DNA of 64,000 nt from Castanea sativa (lineage: Eukaryota; Streptophyta; Magnoliopsida; Fagales; Fagaceae). Under the pieces are notes generated by a model, which saw only the letters and a program-made list of their open reading frames with translations, did not search any database and was not told where the DNA came from. The translations under genes and the position numbers were made by a program. The stretch spans positions 13,587,442 through 13,651,441 of the forward strand of contig NC_134023.1 of the NCBI RefSeq assembly GCF_040712315.1. Direction: 5' to 3'. Positions 10,936 through 22,569 of this stretch are shown in pieces. Each line of letters starts with the position of its first letter. Position 1 is the stretch's first letter.

Positions 10936-11372
10936 TTTAATCGGAAAAGTTGTAAAAGAAAGAAGGAAAAAAAAATCTGGCTAATAATAATATTATTATT
11001 ATTATTCGTTGTGCTTTTTTTAGTTATTCTTTACTGATTCTGGGGAATATTATAAAAGGTAATTGACACTATATACCAATATTTCAGCACATTTTAGAAG
11101 GGTAAAGGGTGCATGGTTTTATGATTTTAAATATTGTCACGTGTTGGCTTGCCCTTTGCATTTGTCCCGGAAACATATTAATTGATGGTTTCACTCAATC
11201 TGAAGAGAGGCAAAAGTAGGAGTTCAATTATACTATCATAAATGAATTATAGATAAAACAGAAGTAAATTACCAAATATGTAACAAGGGCCTTCTATTTG
11301 TACATAAAGTTCTCTTCTGCAATTCTAACTTTCTTAGTAACTTACAATCTTCTTAAGTTGTCTCTTGTGCAG
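10936..11372. other. Intronic sequence upstream of transporter exon
   Basis: No coding segment recognised. It includes an ATT trinucleotide run at 10983-11006 that may mark the 5' limit of the minus-strand LINE. A pyrimidine-rich tract ending CTCTTGTGCAG at 11362-11372 serves as the acceptor of the next exon. The exon that should precede it (ending in the luminal loop before the GLAV transmembrane segment) is not present, so it must lie beyond the left side of the LINE nest or be lost. Confidence 0.5.
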
Positions 11373-14300
11373 TGGCCTTGCTGTATCCATGGTAATGAAG
11401 TATGCTGACAATATTGTGAAGGTAAGTCATGGAAATGCATTTACTTGAATTTATATTATGTCCTGAAACTATTCCTTGGCATATTTGATGTAGGACAACC
11501 TAGGCTTCCCACCTAGATTAATCCCGCTGTAGACCTTAGGCTTCACCACCTAAGGTTGTTTGGATTCACCACCAAACGTAATGCAAACTTTGCAAATAAC
11601 TTGAATAATATTAATCATAGTTTGAATACAAAAGAAATCATTTGAAGCTTTATGTACAGTTTCTAGGATTCACAATGATAAAGATAAGCTCTCCCAATAC
11701 GAATCCTAAATAATCTCAACATACTAATCTGATACTAATCAAATACTGATGATAAACTTTAGTAAAGATAACATAAATGATAAGGATAATCTCCACAGAT
11801 GAGCTATAGTGTGGTGTCCGCGCCAATATTGTTTGGCCCATAAAAGGGAAAAGGCATTTGCCATTGATGGTAGAATTTGTGAATATACTGGAATGTAAAA
11901 ATTGTACCCTGGCCTGTTTTGGCACTAAAAATTCAATGTTTGCCTTCATGCTCTATTGGAACTCATTTCTGGCCTTTGGGTTATTTTAGGTTGTTTTTAT
12001 TCTTGGTGAAGGCTTAGGTCAAAGCAGTATGGCTTTCTTGATCTTAGGATTAACTTTATTGTTGCAAATTTAACATTGATAGTTCTTGCTAAAGTATTTG
12101 TTGGTCTTTGTATTCTTAGCCTACATTCAGCCTTAATGAATGTCCAACACTCTTTTTGAAGGGTGTGAAAGATTGGTACATGACCTGAAGCTATTATTCC
12201 TTAAAATGTGTTTGAGTGGATAAATGCTTCAGGTGTATTTTCTTTTGCTTCTTTGCCTCATTTACTTGATCTGTACTTTCCATGTTTAATTTTGTGTACC
12301 AGTTGTATACCCATTGTGTATATTGGGTGGCATTCTGTTTGATTCTGTAATTAATTTTTACTTATGTGTGTGTGTGTGTGTGTGTATTTTCAGCACTTTA
12401 TGCAGTTAAATTGATCTTTATAGCTGCTTTACTCAAGAGAAGCATATGTTACCATCCTGCTGCAAACATTTTCTGCACTTTGTGATTGAAGTTCCCATTT
12501 TTATTAGCTTCCCATGTTTTGCAGGTGTATTCTACTTCAGTGGCAATGCTTGTCACAGCTGTTATTTCATACTATCTATTTGGCTTTCATCTTACTTATG
12601 GCTTCAGCCTAGGCTCAGTGTAAGTTACTTTTGGTTTCATGGTTCATCTGTTTAGAATCTAAAAGGATTAATGGAAAATTATGGAATTGTAGTAGATCAC
12701 TTCAAGGGGACCTGGTCCTCCTTAGGAAGAAGACAGAGATAGAAGAATAGAGAGAGGAAGAGAGTTGTGTAATCACAGTGTTATTCATCAATGAATGCAT
12801 ACAATCAGTTGTGTTCCCTTTTATACCAATAGACACTGCCTAACCAACTAACCGAACGATTAGCTAAGCAACCAATTAACTAAGTAAGTCCCCAACTAAC
12901 TAACCCACTGGTAATTGAGGCCAGCTGTCATTCAAGAGTAATACAAACTAATTGAGGTGCCTAATGTTACCCCCTCCATTCAAAACGCCTTACCCACAAG
13001 GTGAGGGAAAGAGAGTTTGAGATGATGTGCGGACTCCCAAGTAGCATCTTCAGGAGGAGAGCCCAACCACTGCACCAAGACTTCAGTGGTAATCCGAGTC
13101 CGCAAGGTCTTAGTTCTTGTCTGCAACGCAGCAATAGGTGCTGAAAGCACTTGCCCTGCCTCATCAACTGGTGGCAATGTGGGAAGAGGCGTAACTTGTT
13201 GACCCAACTTCAACTTCAGACAAGAGACATGGAAAACAAGATGAATTTTGGACACAGGAGGTAAAGCTAATTTGTAAGAATCTGTGCCAGTCTTCTGCAA
13301 CACCTGAAAAGGGCCAAAATATATTGGTGAAAGCTTCCACCTACCCTTATAAGCCAGAGTCCTTTGCCTATAGGGTTGCTACCTCAGAAAAACCCAATCT
13401 CCCACCTGAAAGGACATGTCCTGTCTGTGCTTATCTGCTTGAAACTTCGTTCTATCTTGGGCAGCCGCCAAACTACCCTTCAGAGTATCAAGTACTGCTT
13501 GTCTTTGACTGAAAAGAGCATCTAGGGCATCCACTATAGTAGTACCAGGCATCACGTAACTTGAAGACGTGAGACATATACAGAGAAGCAATCTTAGCAG
13601 CAGTACAAGGGTGAGAAATAGGTTCAAAATGGACATACTTAGTCAACCTATCCACAACTACCAAAATATCTTCAAAACCTAGGGACTTAGGAAGCCCTTC
13701 CACAAAATCAAGGCTCACATCAGTCCAAGGTGTAGCAGGGATGGACAATGGTTGAAGCAAACCAGCTTGAGAAGAAGTATTAGATTTTATTCTCTGACAT
13801 ACATCACAGTCCCTAACAAACTTCTTGAGGTCAGTGTTCATACCATGCCAAAAGAATTCTCTTTTATCCCTTTGGTAGGACTTCAAGAACCCTAAATGAC
13901 CAGCTAAAGGAATGTTGTGGACATGATGTAAGAGCTGAGGCTTAAGAGAATATAGTGGACCAAATTAGAACCTGCCCTTGTAGAAAAGTAGATCATTCTA
14001 GAAAGTAAAACCTTTAAGGGGAGCACCATCTTGAATGGAATGAATAATTTTTTGTATAGATGCATCCAGAGAATAACTAAGTAGGGTCTGGAACTGATAA
14101 CCAGAACAAACAACAAGTCTTGGAGCTGCCACTAAGTTGAGACAACTTAGATTGAAACTTAAACTTCCTAGACAGAGCATCAGCCACTATTGTTACTGCC
14201 CTTCTTGTATTCAACCACAAAAGCATACCCATACCCAGAAGCTTAGCTGGCCACTTTTGTTGAGCTGGTGTTGCAATTCTCCGTTCAAGCGAAAACTTCA

Positions 14301-17300
14301 AACTTTGATGATCAGTCTTAACTATAAAAGGCCTATTAGGGAGATAAGATCTCCATTTATTTACTACAGTAGCCAAAGTCAGTAATTCAGTTTCATAAGT
14401 GGACAAATGTAGATTCTTTCCCTTCAAAGCCTGACTATGGAAAGCTATTGGCCTTTGATCCTGCATCAGCACAGCTTCCAAGCCACAACCAAAGGCATCA
14501 CAGTCTATGATAAATGGTTTAGAAAAATTTGGAAGAACCAATACTGGAAGATGAGTTACAGCCTCTTTAAATTGGTTGAAAGCTACCAATGCCTTGTTAC
14601 TCCATTGGAGATAATCTGTCCTAAGAAGATCAGTCAAAGGTTGAGCAATAGTCCCATAGCCTTTAATGAATTTTCTATAATAGCCAGTAAACCCTAAAAA
14701 GCCCCTCAAGGCCTTAACATTTGATGGAATAGGCCACTGTACCATAGCAGAAGTTTTTCTAGGATATCTTATATACCCAAGTACTCCACCTCATTGCAAC
14801 CAAAGACACATATAGACATTTTAGCATTGAGTTGATGAATGAGTAAAACTTCCAACTCAGTTCTCAAATGAGATAGATGATTAGTCAAGCAATGACTAAA
14901 AGCTAAAATGTCATCCAAGATAACCATTACAAATTTCCTCAGATAAGGCCTAAAAATTGTATTTATCAAGGCTTGAAATGTAGAAGGAGAAATGGTCAAA
15001 CCAAAGGGCGTCACTAAAAACTCATAGTGACTCTCATGAGTTCTAAAAGCAGTCTTTTGTAGATCCTCACTCTTCATACGAATTTGATGGTAACCTGACC
15101 TTAAATTCAACTTAGAAAAAAATGGAAGCACCTGCTAATTCATCTAACAATTCTTCCACAACGAGAATTGGAAACTTATCCTTGATGGTAGCTTTATTTA
15201 AGGCCCTCAAGTCTATGCTTATTCTCCAACTACCGTCAGCTTTCCTCACAAGCAAGACAGGTGAAGGAAAAGGACTTTGACTTGGTTGAATAGAGCCTAT
15301 TTCTAACAACTCATTTAAAAATTTTTTCAATTTCAGACTTTCGAAAGTAGGGATACCTATAAGGTCTTTCACACACTAGTTGAGAGCCTTCCTTAAAAGT
15401 GATACTATGCTCAAGTCCTCTGATGGTGGCAAGTCAAATGGAACTTCAAAAACCTTGGAAAAATCATCCAACAAATTAGACAAGGCTGATGGAAGTTGAG
15501 ACTGAGCTGCTGTTGCAAAATTGGCAGGAAAAATTTGGAAGACCAGTCCTTTTCTTGCTGAACCACTGAAGAACCTATCAGCTTCCAAGATAGTGGAACC
15601 AGTAGGCTCTTAACCTTGCAAGAACCCTAATAGAGAAACTTCATAGTCAATAGGTGAAAGTCATGGCTAATCTTCCCTAATGTACTCAATTAGTGAGTGC
15701 CAAGAACCACCTCCCCCCCCCCCCCCCACTAAATGAAGCACATTGAAATCCACAATAAACCTATACCCTCACATAGAAAAAGTAACCCCATGACAACCCT
15801 TAAGAGTCTTAATAATAGTGCCATCAGCCACTTTAACCTCTGATATCTAAGAGGTATCAAGCTGCAACTGTACAGTAGTCAACACAGCAGCATCCAATAA
15901 GTTATTATTGCTCCCAGAATCACCAAGAGACACCACTTCTTGATTCTTGATTCTACCTTTTACCCTCATGGTATGCGAAGAGGGATTTACCTATTAAAGC
16001 ATATCAAGTGATCTCAGCAGGGTTACCTCCACCACCAACCTGGATTGAATCTTGAGGTCCTAACACCACCTCATCTTCATTTATCAAAACCAATTGTAAA
16101 CCAGGAGGTTTAGAGTCCACTTCCGTGGTTAACCCTTCTAGCAGGAATAATTTTGCACCCTTACATTTGTGCCCAACTGACCACTTCTCATCACTATTAT
16201 AGCACAACCCTTGTTTCCTCCTTTCCTCCATTTGTGCATTGGACAACCTCTACAAAGGAAACTTAGTTCTTGATTCAGCTTTAGCTTTAAAGAACTAGGT
16301 TTCCTAGCCAATTAGAACTAAGGTTTAGCAATCTTTTATAAGCAACCTATTGTACTCCTTAAGGAGTTCGTAGATATTTTGATGAATGAAAAAGTGGTCA
16401 TTTGGTCTCTCTTTTGCCTAGGTGCTAACTCCTAGTGGTTTTCCTGCTTGGTGTTGACTTCAAGCAAGGCCTAGGTGCTGACCCCTAGGTCATATCCTTT
16501 ATTTTCTTGTTGTTTAATTTTGTCCTGGTTGTCTTGTGTCAGTTTTGTTATCAGAGCAAATACCGATTTGTTTGAAGCATCACTGTAGTCAATCTGAACC
16601 AGAAAATATTTGAAAAAAAAAAAAGAGTTTCGGCCATTGCATTTTCCACCCACCAGAAGAATTTTATCTATGCCTACCACTACAAAAAACCCCACAAAAA
16701 TCCTGCTGGCATCACCTTCTACCTCCACCATCTCGCTACTGTCAAAATCCACATAGCAGCATCCATCAAGTTTTGAGCTCCACAACACAAACCTACCCAT
16801 AACCCACAGAACCCAAGTGCTGATTGCACATTGCGCCACCTTCACTGTTCTGCCAACAGCCACCAACAGTAGCCTATGACCTCCATTGCCAGCCATGGAC
16901 CCACATCAAAACCAACCCTCACCTGCCACCACACCACCATCCAACTGCAACACAAGTTCCTCCCATTAATCTGATCTCAAAGGTAACGCCTAATTCAGTC
17001 CTTTTTCTTTTTAACTCAAGCACCCTTTAGTCTTTGAAAACCCTCTAACCCAATGTTAAAAATCTAAAAGGATTAATGGAAAATTATGGAATTGTAGTAG
17101 ATCACTTCGAGGGTACCTGGACCTCCTTAGGAAGAAGACAGAGATAGAACAATAGAGAGAGAGGAAGAGAGTTGTGTAATCAGTGTTATTCACCAATGAA
17201 TGCATATGTTCCCTTTTATACCAATAGATGCTGCCTAACTAACTAACAGAATGATTAGCTAAGCAACCAACTTTACTAAGTCCCCAAATAACTAACCCAA

Positions 17301-17581
17301 TGGTGATTGAGGCCAGCTGTCACTCGAGAGTAATACAAACTAATTGAGGTGCCTAACATCATTCCCTCCTATATATCCTTTAATCATATTACAAACAACT
17401 TGGTCATTTTTTCTGTTGTTCTGGAATGCATTTATATAATGTTGGGATTGATGAATGATGATGTTATAATTACTTTTATTTTAACAATAATAACCACTAA
17501 ACTTCTAATTACTTGATTTTTATGAATTCCAGCATTGTTGTGGTCTCTGTATACATACATGCTGTTGGGAAGCAAAGATAA
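11373..17581 (+). CDS. Nucleotide-sugar / CMP-sialic acid transporter-like protein, last three exons
   Basis: Exons 11373-11421 (GLAVSMVMKYADNIVK), 12525-12619 (VYSTSVAMLVTAVISYYLFG and then FHLTYGFSLGS) and 17533-17581 (IVVVSVYIHAVGKQR, stop TAA). All junctions are AG/GTAAGT-type and the phases agree (1+16 codons; 31 codons +2; 1 base to complete GTC). These are the last two or three membrane helices of the plant CMP-sialic acid transporter-like (CSTLP) branch of the drug/metabolite transporter superfamily, which exchanges nucleotide sugars across the Golgi membrane. The invariant KYADNI..VY.TS motif is present. The N-terminal two thirds are not in the window or are separated by the 11-kb LINE/transposon nest. 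The last intron (4.9 kb) contains a complete-ended Ty3 element in the opposite orientation. The gene may still be functional if those introns are spliced; substrate is inferred from family only. Confidence 0.82.
12366..12385. repeat. (TG)n microsatellite
   Basis: About ten TG units lie in the transporter intron. Confidence 0.9.
12649..12966 (-). repeat. 3' LTR of Ty3 element
   Basis: About 318 bp and closely similar to 17054-17358, with small indels (for example an extra ACAATCAGTTG near 12810). A purine-rich tract on the minus strand (GGAGGGGGTAA, 12967-12978) abuts its 5' edge and is a likely polypurine tract. Confidence 0.85.
12980..16246 (-). pseudogene. Ty3 gag-pol remnant (zinc knuckle, RT, RNase H, integrase, chromodomain)
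   Basis: Minus-strand segments in order. 16246-16004 has a zinc-knuckle-like CYNSDEKWSVGHKCKG with one cysteine replaced by serine, followed by the protease region. RT is at 15372-14769 (RKADGSWRISIDLRALNKAT, then VILDDILAFS where Tyr of the YLDD box is Ile). RNase H is at 14745-14077 (LTDLLRTDYLQWSNKA, HQSLKFSLERRI). Integrase is at 13886-13488 (VRDCDVCQRIK, WTDVSLDFVEGLPKS, VVVDRLTKYVHF). The C-terminal domain with chromodomain is at 13303-12980 (LVQWLGSPPEDATWE). Several frameshifts and stops break the frame. It would have encoded the replication and integration enzymes; it is not functional now. Confidence 0.88.
16262..17053 (+). mobile_element. Possible plus-strand LTR/leader fragment replacing gag
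   Basis: Within the region where gag is expected, the plus strand has an R-U5-like stretch (CCTATTGTACTCCTTAAGG at 16348) followed by TTGTTATCAGAGC at 16545-16557. That string differs at one position from the initiator-Met tRNA primer-binding site used by many Copia elements. This suggests the 3' end of an LTR plus leader of another retrotransposon, inserted or recombined here. Its other boundary and its own ends were not found. Confidence 0.35.
17054..17358 (-). repeat. 5' LTR of Ty3 element
   Basis: 305 bp with termini TGTTAA and CTAACA, followed by the duplication TCATT. It differs from the left LTR by substitutions and short indels, which indicates an insertion that is not recent. Confidence 0.85.
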
Positions 17582-20398
17582 CTCCGTACAGCTCTGCCAA
17601 ATTTACTCAGTGTAATCTCCCATCCTTCTCAGTGATATTCCTGTATTTTAAAGTTATGATTAATTCAAGATCGGTAATCAAAAAATTCTGGATTCCAGTG
17701 TTTGCTTCAACTTTTTTAAAAATTACAATGGCAAGTTTACTCAAGAGTTGGTATATGATTTGGCAAGCTTCATCTGTAAAACCTTTTTGATCAATTACAT
17801 CTAAGAATTCTGAGGCTTCGGCCTTCATTTTGCTTGTTTTGCCAAACTGACTTGCTGACTGAGTCATGCTTGAGATTTGGTTTTAAGGTAGGACTCTGAG
17901 ATGGAAGGCTAAAAGCAATTAAAAATCAAGCAAATCAATGATAATATTCACAAGTCATAACTATAAGCTTTGCTATAGAAGAGGGGATTCCTCCATCCGC
18001 ACCATATTAGTAACATAGAATTTAGTAGGCTAATAAAAGGAGCTATGCTTTGTCGACTTTAAATCTTATTTAGGTGAATGCATCTTGTTTAATTAATCTC
18101 AAATGCATAGGCAAAGTGGAAAAGAAGTTGAACACAATGTATTGAACTATACCTTGGCTGAACATTGGGTCTTTTTTGTAGAGTTGAATGGTAGCTACAA
18201 GCACAAGCAAATTAGTTATGAGTTATGACTTGTGACAATGCATTTCATGTATTCATTTCAAGAACGCAGCAGGTAGTGCAATAGAAGTTCCCTACATATG
18301 AAAATGCCAAATATTTATCTATAAATTGGTATTGAAAAAAAGGGAAAGGATTTGCTGCATACAAGACTGCTGCATTTGCAGCATAGAGGGCTAGGTGGCA
18401 AAAAAAATAGTGATACATGTCCAAGCGTCATGTGCAACTCACATGACCAGTTAATTAATTTGAGATGACAAACAGCATTAATGTTTGCCCTCTCTTCAAA
18501 TCTGACACATTCTCTCTCTAGTTCATCCAAGCCCTCTCTCTCTCTCTCTCTCATCCCTGGTGCCCAGCCCTGCCACATGCTCTCTCAAGCCATGCAGATC
18601 CACCCAACCACTTCCTTGTCTACACCGGCCTTGCTCCGCCATTCCCACCCTTCACCTGCCTTTTTGCTGCCAAGAACCCCCACTCCAACCCCTTCTTTTC
18701 ACTTAAATCTCTGTGGCCAATATGAAGTCGACAAAATTTAAATTTTTTGAGGTTCGTTACCTAATCGGCTTCCAAATTCCTCTCTCTTGCTTGTTGTTGT
18801 TGTTTTTATTTTATTTTTTATTTTTAAAATTACAAGATATCCTAACATCCCCTAATAGCTTTTGAGGATTTAGTGTTTGCTGTGGGTAAATCGGACTTTT
18901 GGGGATTTTGGAGATTGCTACACATAAAATTTCTCTTTGATAAATTTAGGTAATGAAGGTTTGTGGGGTTGAAAGGGTGTGATGGAGCACATGCAGACCA
19001 TATATTCTAGTTAATTTGGTTTTCAATGGCTCTTAGATGCTACTGGTTAGACAACCATCAAAATCTTCTCTAAAATTAACTTTTGTATAAATATTATTTG
19101 TCTATGTCTGACAAGCCGTCATATTCTCTTCTGAAATCAAGTTCACAATGCATGATACTAATTCTTATGCCACCTTGTCAACATTGGTTGCATTAATCCT
19201 TTTTTCCTGTGAGATCTTTTGTTGCTAAATTTGTTCTGTATATTGTGAGGTAAAAATAGACTAAACAAAGATAGTATTTCTGTACCTAGCTATAAATTCT
19301 GTTAATCTATCATATTTATTGTTATGGTCAGTTAAGGGGTTAGGGATCTTAAGTAGAATTGGGGTTTGTTAATTTGGTGTACTTAGCTATAAGTTCTATT
19401 GTTTTATTATTGTCCAACATAAGCTATACGTATCTATTTTGTTAAAGATATCTAGCTTCTAAAATTTTAAATTGTTGCCTATATAGGTCTGCCTTTTGAC
19501 TTGTTTTCTTGTGGTGTCCTTGTTGATAGGTATCGTAGAAATTCTTTATTCTTGGTTATCAACTTTGTTTTGTTTAATCTTGTTTTCTTCCACAATTTTT
19601 TGCAGATGTGTCGAGTCAATATCTTATAGGTACTACCTGTTTTATGGCACTCCACTTCACAATGAAATATGTAGAGGCTAAAGAGTGCCTTCATGTTGAG
19701 TTGGACAAGGGTGCTTCTAATAAATGCATTTTATGGAACAAAGCTTCTTTTTTTTGAATTTTATTTTATGCAGTTAAGCAGCCAACTTGCTTTTCCTAAA
19801 TTGGCAGTGAAGATAATGGAAGGGCTGCGACAGTTTTGCCACTTGACATGTCAAAGCATTTGATCTTGAAACGCACTTTTTTTTCCCACCTTCTTTGCTT
19901 GGGTTATATGTTTTGTTGGAAAATAATTGTTCTTGAAAAATTGTGCCTTGTAATCGAAGTCTATATGTCAATAGAACTCTTATTTATCGATAGTGTTATG
20001 TTATGCAGCATTTATTGGTTTGTACATAAAGATTTGATGTCATTGCAGCAAAGCTTCTGAATTTAACTAAAACGTCTTTCTTTTGAGCCTAAGCTCCAGT
20101 CAAAAGAATCGATTCTTTTAGGCACAATAATGGTTTGAGTTCAATGGTGCAGATTATTTTTAAAGCAATTTGCTTTCTGCATAAAATTAGATTCTCTTTT
20201 ACCCCTTTTTGGGTGTGTTAACCCGATGAGGCCCTTGAATAGATGATAAAAAAAGGTTTTTATTGGTAAGAAGGAAAAATGAGAAATAATGAGCCTTTGA
20301 TGAAGTTTCAGGCATGGTTTTGATAGTAGTAATCTTGTAGTGTAGAGGAGCAGAAAAATAATATTTTTTGTCTTCTTCTTTTTTTCTTTGATCCTTTA
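17582..20398. other. Transporter 3' UTR and intergenic sequence
   Basis: No clear gene. An open frame on the minus strand (17867-17607, 86 residues beginning MTQSASQFGKTSKMKAEASE) overlaps the expected 3' UTR and looks protein-like, but I cannot assign it. A Ser/Pro-rich open frame at 18481-18741 resembles a plastid transit peptide but ends at a stop with no obvious donor. A segment at 19606-19740 after a TTTTTTGCAG acceptor reads SSQYLIGTTCFMALHFTMKY and could be an exon. A CT run lies at 18534-18552. Confidence 0.35.
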
Positions 20399-20525
20399 GG
20401 GTCCGTTTGGATTGAAGGGGAGTATAAGAGAGTAAAATAAAATTTACCCAAAATTAGTATATTTTTAGCTAATTCTACAACATTCCCCTCCACTCTTCCT
20501 TTCTCCCCTCAATCCAAATAGGCCC
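20399..20525. mobile_element. Tourist-like (PIF/Harbinger) MITE
   Basis: 127-bp element with inverted ends GGGTCCGTTTGGATTGAAGG and, from the right, GGGCCTATTTGGATTGAGGG, flanked by TTA at 20396-20398 and 20526-20528. TTA duplications with GGGNCC termini are characteristic of Harbinger-type MITEs. Confidence 0.85.
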
Positions 20526-20528
20526 TTA

Positions 20529-21760
20529 GTTTGTTGCATTGAATTTGGCGGGTAATTGTCATATGGTAAGCTGAGATATGTGCCCATTGCTTCTCTCATT
20601 TCCAAGAGTTGAGACAATAAATCAATGGTGAGAAAACAGGAGGTTGTGATTTGCAAGTGAATGAGTTGCAGGAAAACTACCTGATTGGTTTTAGGAAGAT
20701 AATAAACAACCCAGAAATTTAGCTGCAGCACTAGTCCAATGTATAAATTTATAAGAAAGAAGTGAAAGACAATTTCTTCTAAAAGCAGCTTGTTTTTATT
20801 ACTCATCTTCATAGCATAAATACGTTCTTCTCTATCCAATTACAAGCTCAACTGATAGCATCAAATAAACCAAAATACAAGTTGAACCATCTGCTAAATA
20901 TTCCAAAAGACTAGGAAGTCATAAGTGAAGCCTTCACATTATGATTATCAATATTCCCAATAAGTCCCTCAAACCATTTTCTTGCATCTAACATCCATCA
21001 GTATTCCTATGGCCTATGCTCGAAGCTTTTCTTAGCTACACAACATTTGAAGGAATTTTGTTCTTTGGGTGCAACGTTTGCCAAATGGATGAAAAGGGAA
21101 TTCCTTTATTTCTTGATACAACATATACCTGAAAATTACCATAGTTCAGTGCAATGGTTATGCATAAATATAAATGTAAAGAAAATTTAAAGAGATGGTT
21201 CAACATAGGCATCGGTACAGCAGACCTACAGCAAAATTACCCTTGCACAAGAAGAGGGAAAACATAACACAACCTCAAAGCAGAACCTACTAACACAAAC
21301 TTAAGCTAAAACATTTATTAAAAAAAAATTTTTTTAAAAAATCAAGAAGAGTTAATCAGAATGGTAATTTTAAAAAAAAAAAATTACAAACTTAATTCAG
21401 TTTTCAAAATCTAATTATCACAACAATAAAATCCAGAATTTAATCATCCAAATATATAGCACAAAACAAACCAAAATAATATCAATTATGGTAGTACTAA
21501 TATTTAGTAAGTTAAAAAAAAAAAAGGCATGGGGATTTGGTAACAATCCGGGAAAAATTTGGAGCTTGAATAGAAAGGGGTAGGAGTGGTGGTCCTTGGT
21601 ATCAAAGAGGTGGTGGCAGATGGGAATGGCAACAAGAGAGAAGAGGGTTAGATTTGGCACCAATGGAGTGAGAGAAGGAAGGGGAGGAACCGGTGGAGAG
21701 GGAATGGGGTGAAGAGATTTAATGACGGAGATATGAGTGGGGTCAATGAAGACACGGTAA
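20529..21760. other. AT-rich intergenic sequence
   Basis: No coding signal or RNA gene recognised. Runs of A or T of 8-12 bases occur at 21320-21380 and 21510. Confidence 0.4.
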
Positions 21761-21768
21761 GGTGAGAT

Positions 21769-22369
21769 CTACGAAACACGGGTGTGTTTCCTGATTCGGG
21801 TGTGGGTGCAAGTGCGGGACTCGGCAATTTTTGAAAAAATAGGGTGCGGGTGTGGCGGGGTACGGCAATTAAAAAATTATTCAAAATATTTTTATTTATA
21901 TTTTTACTATTAAAATATTCTTAAAAAACACATTACTATGACCTTGGTTCACAAAACAAAAAAAGAAGAAGGCAAGAAACACAAAACAAAAAAGGAAAAA
22001 CAAAAGAAGCAACAAATATTCAGAATAAAATTGAGGAATTACAGATTTAGGATGTTTAGGCCTCATTCAAAGCCGATTTCGGCTATTCTGACATGATTCA
22101 AGGTTGATTTCGGCCTTTTTTGGCTGTTTCGGTTAGTTTCGGCCGCTAGCTGAAATGATCCAATTCCGCCGATACAACCTGATTTTGGCTGAATTAGCCC
22201 GGTTCGAAGCGAATTGAAGCTGAGTCGGTGTAAATCGGAGCCAAGTTGGTGCAACCAAATAGAAAAAAAAATTCAAACGCAACACCGATGCGTGGGCAGC
22301 GGTGTCAATGGCCACACCCCACGTCGGACTCTAGTGCGGCACCCTCCTAGCTGCATCAGTGCTTCCTAG
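21769..22369 (+). mobile_element. TIR DNA transposon (hAT-like), compact sister of the 2400-10549 element
   Basis: 601 bp. The left end is CTACGAAACACGGGTG; the right end, reverse-complemented, is CTAGGAAGCACTG. It is flanked by a perfect GGTGAGAT duplication at 21761-21768 and 22370-22377. Internally a TTTCGGC/GGCCGA-rich palindromic section (22070-22150) matches the reverse complement of 2540-2610. No coding potential. It fixes the boundaries and 8-bp target size of this family. Confidence 0.85.
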
Positions 22370-22481
22370 GGTGAGATTAGTGGCGAGAGCATGTGGCAAT
22401 GGTTTTTTTGATAGGTTTAATGGTAAATTAACGTGGCTAGGGTTTTTTTAGAAGAACAAAGGAGTTGGAGAAAGAGAGAGA

Positions 22482-22568
22482 AGGAGAGGGAGAGGGAGAG
22501 GGAGAGGGAGAGGGAGAGGGAGAAGTAGTGTTTGATGGGTTTAGAGAGAGAGAGAGAGAGAGAGAGAG
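22482..22568. repeat. (GGGAGA)n and (GA)n simple repeats
   Basis: About seven GGGAGA units (22482-22523) are followed by a short spacer and about 13 AG units (22543-22568), giving an almost pure purine strand of roughly 90 bases. Confidence 0.9.
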
Positions 22569-22569
22569 T

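Larger units (their letters stand above)
12649..17358 (-). mobile_element. Ty3/gypsy chromodomain LTR retrotransposon in transporter intron
   Basis: Two direct LTRs (12649-12966 and 17054-17358) start TGTTWARAATCTAAAAGG on the plus strand; the right copy ends TAACA. They are flanked by TCATC (12644-12648) and TCATT (17359-17363), a 4-of-5 match for the 5-bp duplication. On the minus strand the interior gives, in order, a zinc knuckle, reverse transcriptase, RNase H, integrase and a C-terminal chromodomain, the order of Ty3 chromoviruses. Stops and frameshifts occur throughout. The gag core is missing: between the 5' LTR and the zinc knuckle there are only 0.8 kb, and these contain an unrelated plus-strand LTR-like segment. 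Confidence 0.88.

Noticed and set aside
12446..12655. 69-codon plus-strand frame over the transporter exon
   Set aside because: Out of frame with the conserved VYSTSVAML exon; a shadow.
18481..18741. Transit-peptide-like plus-strand frame
   Set aside because: Ser/Pro/Thr-rich start could be a plastid presequence, but it ends in a stop, has a CT simple repeat upstream, and no donor or continuing exon could be linked.
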